Source: Symbiodinium natans (Eukaryota > Sar > Dinophyceae > Suessiales > Symbiodiniaceae). Taken from it: a stretch of DNA of 47,500 nt. A program made the translations under genes and the position numbers. The notes below the pieces were generated by a model. That model saw only the letters and a list, made by a program, of their open reading frames with translations. It had not been told where the DNA came from and ran no database searches. Location of the stretch: the NCBI GenBank assembly GCA_905221605.1, contig CAJNDS010002181.1:295001-342500 (forward strand). The letters are read 5' to 3'. Positions 43,634-47,500 of the stretch are shown piece by piece; the stretch's first letter is position 1; every line of letters begins with the position of its first letter.

Positions 43634-45718
43634 TTAGGGGGAATGGCTTAGTTGAGATGGATTTGGGTGTCCGTTGAGAATTTTCCGCGAGTAAGGCTGT
43701 GGTTTTGGTGTGTAGGAAAGACCTGCGATGATGCGATTGATGTATACAAACAGAAGGGCCCACTCCACCAAAGGGCACACAAGCAAGAATGTAATGTCTA
43801 CAGTCTGCATGCAGCCGGCTCCTTGCCCGATATTTGGTTCTGGGAAGAACGAGCGGAGCCGCTCTGGATGGACTCCCGTCAAATCAACCTCTACCATGCC
43901 CTGGTTACGAGACTGGATCTTGTTGGGTATGCCGCAGCGGTCCAGCAAATTAAGCACAGAAGCCCGCACGTCTGTCGTGTCCCACGCCTGCCGCGACTTC
44001 CCCCAGCCAGTTATGATCTCAAAGGACGTTGAGTCTTGACCTCTGCTTAGCTTCTGCGGGACGACTTCGGCCAGCCACCACAGCACGGCCAGCATCGCTG
44101 AACCACAGGAGTGCGAATGCAGATCAATCTGTGCTCCGCTCTTGAGCAACATCTCCGGCCAAGCTTGGTTCGCCAACGCTTGTCGAAATAGATCGAAACC
44201 CACGAGCTCTGTGTACACTGCGTCCAGAGCTTGGCTGTAAGAAGACGTGGCAGGATTCAGCCTCTGTGCATACATCGAAGAAAACAGTGACAAACCGAGC
44301 TCCCAAAGGCGGGCTGACCCAACCGCACAAATACAAGCGCTGAAGCTGATAGGATCTGGAACCACACTGGCCATGGGCATCTGCGCAAGCAAATGCAGGG
44401 CCATCTGCCACTGACCGCCTTTCTCACAGGCGCTGATGCCGGCATTGAAGCTAAATCTGTCTGGCGCCACGCTAGCAACTGGCATTTGCAAAAGCAACTG
44501 CAAGGCCATCTGCCATTCACCACCTTTCTCACAGGCGCTGATGCCGGCATTGAAGCTGATTTCGTTTGGAGCCACCCGGGCTATGGGCATCTGTGAAAGC
44601 ACATGCAAGGCCATCTGCCACTGACCAGCCTTCTCGCAGGCGCTGATGCCTGCGCTGAAGCTGATTCCGTTTGGGATCACTCTGGCCATCGGCATCTGCG
44701 AAAGCAAATGCAAGGCTACCTGCCATTCACCACCTTTCTCACAGGCGCTGATGCCGGCATTGAAGCTGAACTCATTTGGCACCACGCTGGCCATGGGCAT
44801 CTGCGAAAGCAAATGCAGGGCCATCCGCCACTCACCACCCTTCTCACAAGCGCTGATGCCTGCGCTGAAGCTGATTTCGTCTGGCACCACTCTGGCCATC
44901 GGCATCTGCGAAAGCAAATGCAGGGCCATCTGCCATTCACCACCTTTCTCACAGGCGCTGATGCCGGCATTGAAGCTGATTTCGTTTGGAGCCACCCGGG
45001 CTATGGGCATATGTGCAAGTAAATGCAAGGCCATCTGCCACTGACCGGCCTTCTCGCAGGCGCTGATGGCAGAACTGAAGCTGAATTCGTTTGGGACCAC
45101 GCCGGCCATGGGCATCTGCAAGAGCAATAACAAGGCCACCTGCCACTCACCACCTTTCTCACACGCACTGATGGCAGCACTGAAGCTGAACACGTTTGGC
45201 AACACGTTGGCGATGGGCATTTGCGATAGCAATTGCAGAGCCACCCGCCATTCACAACCTTTTTCACAGGCGCTGATGGCAGAACTGAAGCTGAACACGT
45301 CTGAAGCAACTCGCACAGAGATCATTTGCCAGAGAAGATGAAGTGCAACCTGCCACTGCAAGCCCTTCTGGCACGCCGTGATCGCAGCATTGAAGCTGTA
45401 TACGTTGGGCAGCACCTGAGCTACCACGATCTCTGCAAAGACTTCGATTGCAAGCTGCCACTGCCTTGCCCTTCCGCAGCCTACGATGGCCATGCAGAAT
45501 GCCTTCTGATCCTTTTCAGTTGGCCACGTGCCCTGGAGCAGACGTACGGCAAGCTGCCAGTCTTGCTCCCGACAAGCTCCTCGAGTCATCATTGCTTGAT
45601 GCTCTTGTCGTGCTAAACCCAATTTGGGTTGAGTGGGGTTTCCCATCCCGCCCATGCATGTAACCTCAACACCCGTCCGCAGGTTGCTTGCTAAAACGAC
45701 CAGCACATCCATGCTCAT
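43634..45718 (-). CDS. PPR-SMR protein, 694 aa
   Basis: Pentatricopeptide-repeat RNA-binding protein with a C-terminal small MutS-related (SMR) domain. After a leader of about 69 residues there are 12 helical repeats in exact 35-residue phase, starting near residues 70, 105, 140 and so on to 455; the first and last are degenerate. The core repeat reads SFNAGISACEKGGEWQMAL. Residues about 531-613 match an SMR domain: IDLHSHSCGSA, then FEIITGWGKS, then CGIP and NQGMVEVDL. PPR-SMR proteins usually act on organellar RNA; SMR domains can be nucleases or binding modules (family knowledge). The ATG at 45716-45718 is supported by an in-frame TAG three codons upstream. The tail after residue about 620 is low in PPR/SMR character and may include read-through of an unrecognised intron. 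No clear transit peptide is visible; MSMDVLVVLA is only weakly hydrophobic. Confidence 0.9.
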   Translation of the reverse strand: MSMDVLVVLASNLRTGVEVTCMGGMGNPTQPKLGLARQEHQAMMTRGACREQDWQLAVRLLQGTWPTEKDQKAFCMAIVGCGRARQWQLAIEVFAEIVVAQVLPNVYSFNAAITACQKGLQWQVALHLLWQMISVRVASDVFSFSSAISACEKGCEWRVALQLLSQMPIANVLPNVFSFSAAISACEKGGEWQVALLLLLQMPMAGVVPNEFSFSSAISACEKAGQWQMALHLLAHMPIARVAPNEISFNAGISACEKGGEWQMALHLLSQMPMARVVPDEISFSAGISACEKGGEWRMALHLLSQMPMASVVPNEFSFNAGISACEKGGEWQVALHLLSQMPMARVIPNGISFSAGISACEKAGQWQMALHVLSQMPIARVAPNEISFNAGISACEKGGEWQMALQLLLQMPVASVAPDRFSFNAGISACEKGGQWQMALHLLAQMPMASVVPDPISFSACICAVGSARLWELGLSLFSSMYAQRLNPATSSYSQALDAVYTELVGFDLFRQALANQAWPEMLLKSGAQIDLHSHSCGSAMLAVLWWLAEVVPQKLSRGQDSTSFEIITGWGKSRQAWDTTDVRASVLNLLDRCGIPNKIQSRNQGMVEVDLTGVHPERLRSFFPEPNIGQGAGCMQTVDITFLLVCPLVEWALLFVYINRIIAGLSYTPKPQPYSRKILNGHPNPSQLSHSP

Positions 45719-45773
45719 CGGACTCTAGTAGCTGAAACGACCCTAAACCCAAAACCTGCAAACCCTGAACTCT
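45719..45773 (-). promoter_or_regulatory. 55-bp intergenic with possible trans-splice acceptor
   Basis: Between the upstream stop and the PPR-SMR ATG, the sense strand reads GGGTTTAGGGTCGTTTCAG then CTACTAG. The CAG after a T-rich stretch could accept the spliced leader; this is inference from dinoflagellate biology. Confidence 0.4.
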
Positions 45774-46157
45774 TCACAAAGAGACCAACACTAGAATGCG
45801 GCAGCTAGTGGGAGGCTTCAATGTCATGCTCTCCCGTATGCTGGTACTTGGAGGGTTCATTGGAACGTATAAGTAGGGCTTAGGGTACTTATAACCCTAC
45901 TTATGAGTACCCATGAACCTCCAAGTAGGGATGCCAAAGTACTGGGCGGCAAGTTGGGCAAAGGAGCGCATTCCAAAGTTGCAGTCATACGGGCACGTTG
46001 AACCCGAACCCAGAAACCCTACCTGGAGGTTCATGGGTTTATATGTACCCTAAGGTTAGAACCATAGTTACCCTACAGAAAAACCTTACTCATAAGTAGC
46101 CCTAAACCCTAAACCGTACACCGCAATCGCTAGGTCTGCTAGGTCGCCCATGAAAAC
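45774..46157 (-). CDS. 3' exons of an unidentified gene upstream of the PPR-SMR gene
   Basis: Exons 46122-46157 (VFMGDLADLAIA), 45928-46022 (VGFLGSGSTCPYDCNFGM, then RSFAQLAAQYFGIP) and 45774-45846 (TSIRESMTLKPPTSCRILVL, then VSL and TGA). The joined frame is open and looks strongly coding. The last intron is an 81-bp inverted-repeat element; removing it restores GGC ATC CCT ACC AGC. The intron between the first two exons is another copy of the same element family with acceptor CCTCCAG then GTAGGG. The family is not recognised; the 5' part is not found. The stop lies 55 bp from the next ATG in the same direction. Confidence 0.6.
45847..45927 (-). mobile_element. Family-1 inverted-repeat element inside coding sequence
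   Basis: Sense ends TACTTGGAGGTTCATGGGTA and GAACCCTCCAAG followed by TACC. The flanking repeat is TA, as for Tc1/mariner-type small elements. Exact removal fuses two coding parts in frame, but the cut would be TA-AG, not a G-starting donor. Confidence 0.7.
46023..46121 (-). mobile_element. Family-1 element, probable intron
   Basis: The plus strand begins CTGGAGGTTCATGGGTTTA and ends near ACTCATAAGTAGCCC, followed by CCCTAAA. On the sense strand the right end CATGAACCTCCAG abuts a coding exon. Donor proposed as GT after ATTGCG. Confidence 0.5.
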
Positions 46158-46249
46158 CTGCAGACGCAGTTCTAGGGCTCCCAGCGTCGAGCTTCAGCCC
46201 TGATACCTTCCATGGTTTCACCTGAGGGTCAAGGGCAGGTGGCTTGGGT

Positions 46250-46389
46250 CTACTTGGAGGTTCACGGGTGCGTTAAAGTAGGGTCATAAGTAGGGAAACT
46301 ATGGTCGTAACCTGTTTCAGGAACCATTTGTTAAAGCTACATCTTACGCTGCTATGAAGCACCCATGACATCATGAGCCGCCAAGTAGG
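46250..46389. mobile_element. Family-1 element
   Basis: CTACTTGGAGGTTCACGGGT to GAGCCGCCAAGTAGG, with GGGAAACTATGGTCGTAACC inside. Confidence 0.75.
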
Positions 46390-46399
46390 ATTCCTGGTA

Positions 46400-47500
46400 T
46401 CAGGTTTATAGGGCTCACTGTAGTGTGAAAAGTTCAGCTCAGCTTCAGACCCGAGGAGGCCCACCCTGACCCCCAACCCCTAGCCTACCGCCACCCCTGA
46501 AACCTTATGAACTCCCGGAAGCTCTTCAAATCTTAAGAGCCCCTCCCTAAACCTCTAAACCCCGTAAACCCCGAACCTTCAAGCCCCCCAAACCCCCAAC
46601 CCTCTGCCCCTACAGGTTCAACCCTAAACCCCATACAACCCTGACACCCCAACACCCTAAACCCTAAGCTGCTCCTGAAGCCCGCCTGAAGCCCCTGTAG
46701 CCCGCCCTTGAGGTTAACATTTTTGGTCGGTGGGGCCTCAAGCTGAACCCTGTACTGTCAAAGCCCCATACACTCTGCACCCTCAACCCTATACACTCTA
46801 AGTCTAAACCCTCCCTTACGGCAACGTGACTCTGAGACCCCAGACCCTGCCACCACTGAAGTGCGCGACGACCACATCTTCGAGAACCTGATGGACGAAA
46901 CCGAGAGTTTAGGGCTGGGATTCAAGGGCTTAAGGTTTGGGGTTTAGGGTTAAGGGTTTGGAGTTTCGGGTTTGGGTAAAGGTTTGGGGTTTGGGCTTTA
47001 AGGTTCAAGCACAGGAGGGCGTTAAGGTGGTAGGTCCTGGGTAGGTTGTTAAGTTACTGGCGTTCAGAGTCAGGATTTCAAGTTAAGGCTTCGGTTTTCA
47101 GATTTTGTTGCTTTTGAACGTGTTCGGGAGTGGGTGTACCCCCAACCGCCGCAAGAAGGTCGAATTAAGGCCTGTCAGGGGGTTTATGCTTTAGGGACCC
47201 TAAGCCCCAAACCACTGCGCGGTTCTGAGGTATTTATGAGATTCGTTTGGCTCGGCTCGGCAAAACGTCTAAACCCAAACTGGCGTGTTTTTTTTTGGGA
47301 CTGGCCGCTATAAGCATGAATTTCTATGGCTTTGAAGGTTTTTTGGGGGATCAAGGCCCGTAGAAGTTGGGTGTTATTTTCACATCAACTCCAGCAAATG
47401 CAGACCGGATACACAATACACCTGCCCCTAGGACAACCATGGGTTCAGGGTTGTGGGTTGAGGTTCAATATACCTTCCCCTGAAACAACCCTAAGGCAGG
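46400..47500. other. No gene supported
   Basis: Degenerate CCCTAAA units (46540-46800) and unique sequence; no clear coding island. Confidence 0.5.

Noticed and set aside
43652-45616. Plus-strand frames over the PPR-SMR gene
   Set aside because: Antisense shadows of the 105-bp repeats.

Overview
The window looks like nuclear DNA of a dinoflagellate, probably of the Symbiodiniaceae/Suessiales type. This is inferred from three things: long PPR proteins with repeats of the ISACEKGxQW style, short exons joined by introns whose donors are GC, GA or GT, and (TTTAGGG)n / (CCCTAAA)n arrays scattered through the whole window instead of lying at an end. I see no prokaryotic operons, rRNA, tRNA or CRISPR.

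Right part (43.6-46.2 kb). An intact minus-strand gene (43634-45718) encodes a 694-residue PPR protein with about 12 tandem 35-residue repeats and a C-terminal SMR domain. Only 55 bases upstream of its ATG lies the stop codon of another minus-strand gene (exons 46122-46157, 45928-46022, 45774-45846). The last intron of that gene is an 81-bp inverted-repeat element.

Centre-left (15.5-20.5 kb). A second PPR gene, minus strand, is broken into at least 13 exons (15537-20497). Each of the 12 junctions can be placed so that the PPR period is preserved (35 residues; one natural repeat is 38). Most introns behave like introner elements: ends close to CTTGG...CCAAG, flanked by about 4 bases of direct repeat that begin with G, with the splice cut at that G. 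This explains the mixture of GT, GC and GA donors. This is the most interesting system in the window.

Other genes. A third minus-strand gene of unknown function is supported by small exons between 29914 and 37182, perhaps ending at 24686. Short minus-strand gene ends lie at 8425-8727 and 7489-7742. Many other 50-150-bp unique islands look like exons. They are often bounded on the left by CCCTAAA arrays and on the right by TTTAGGG arrays, so the arrays usually read TTTAGGG away from the exon.

Non-coding layout. 0.7-1.1 kb is a TCTG/TCTC microsatellite. 1.2-7 kb and 10.7-14.7 kb are rich in telomere-like arrays. 25.2-26.1 and 28.6-29.1 kb hold a 15-bp GC-rich minisatellite. 26.1-28.3 kb holds seven copies of a roughly 248-bp repeat. 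34.6-35.6 kb is a 459-bp tandem duplication in which each copy contains a large hairpin. At least eight families of small inverted-repeat elements recur, and several of them coincide with introns.
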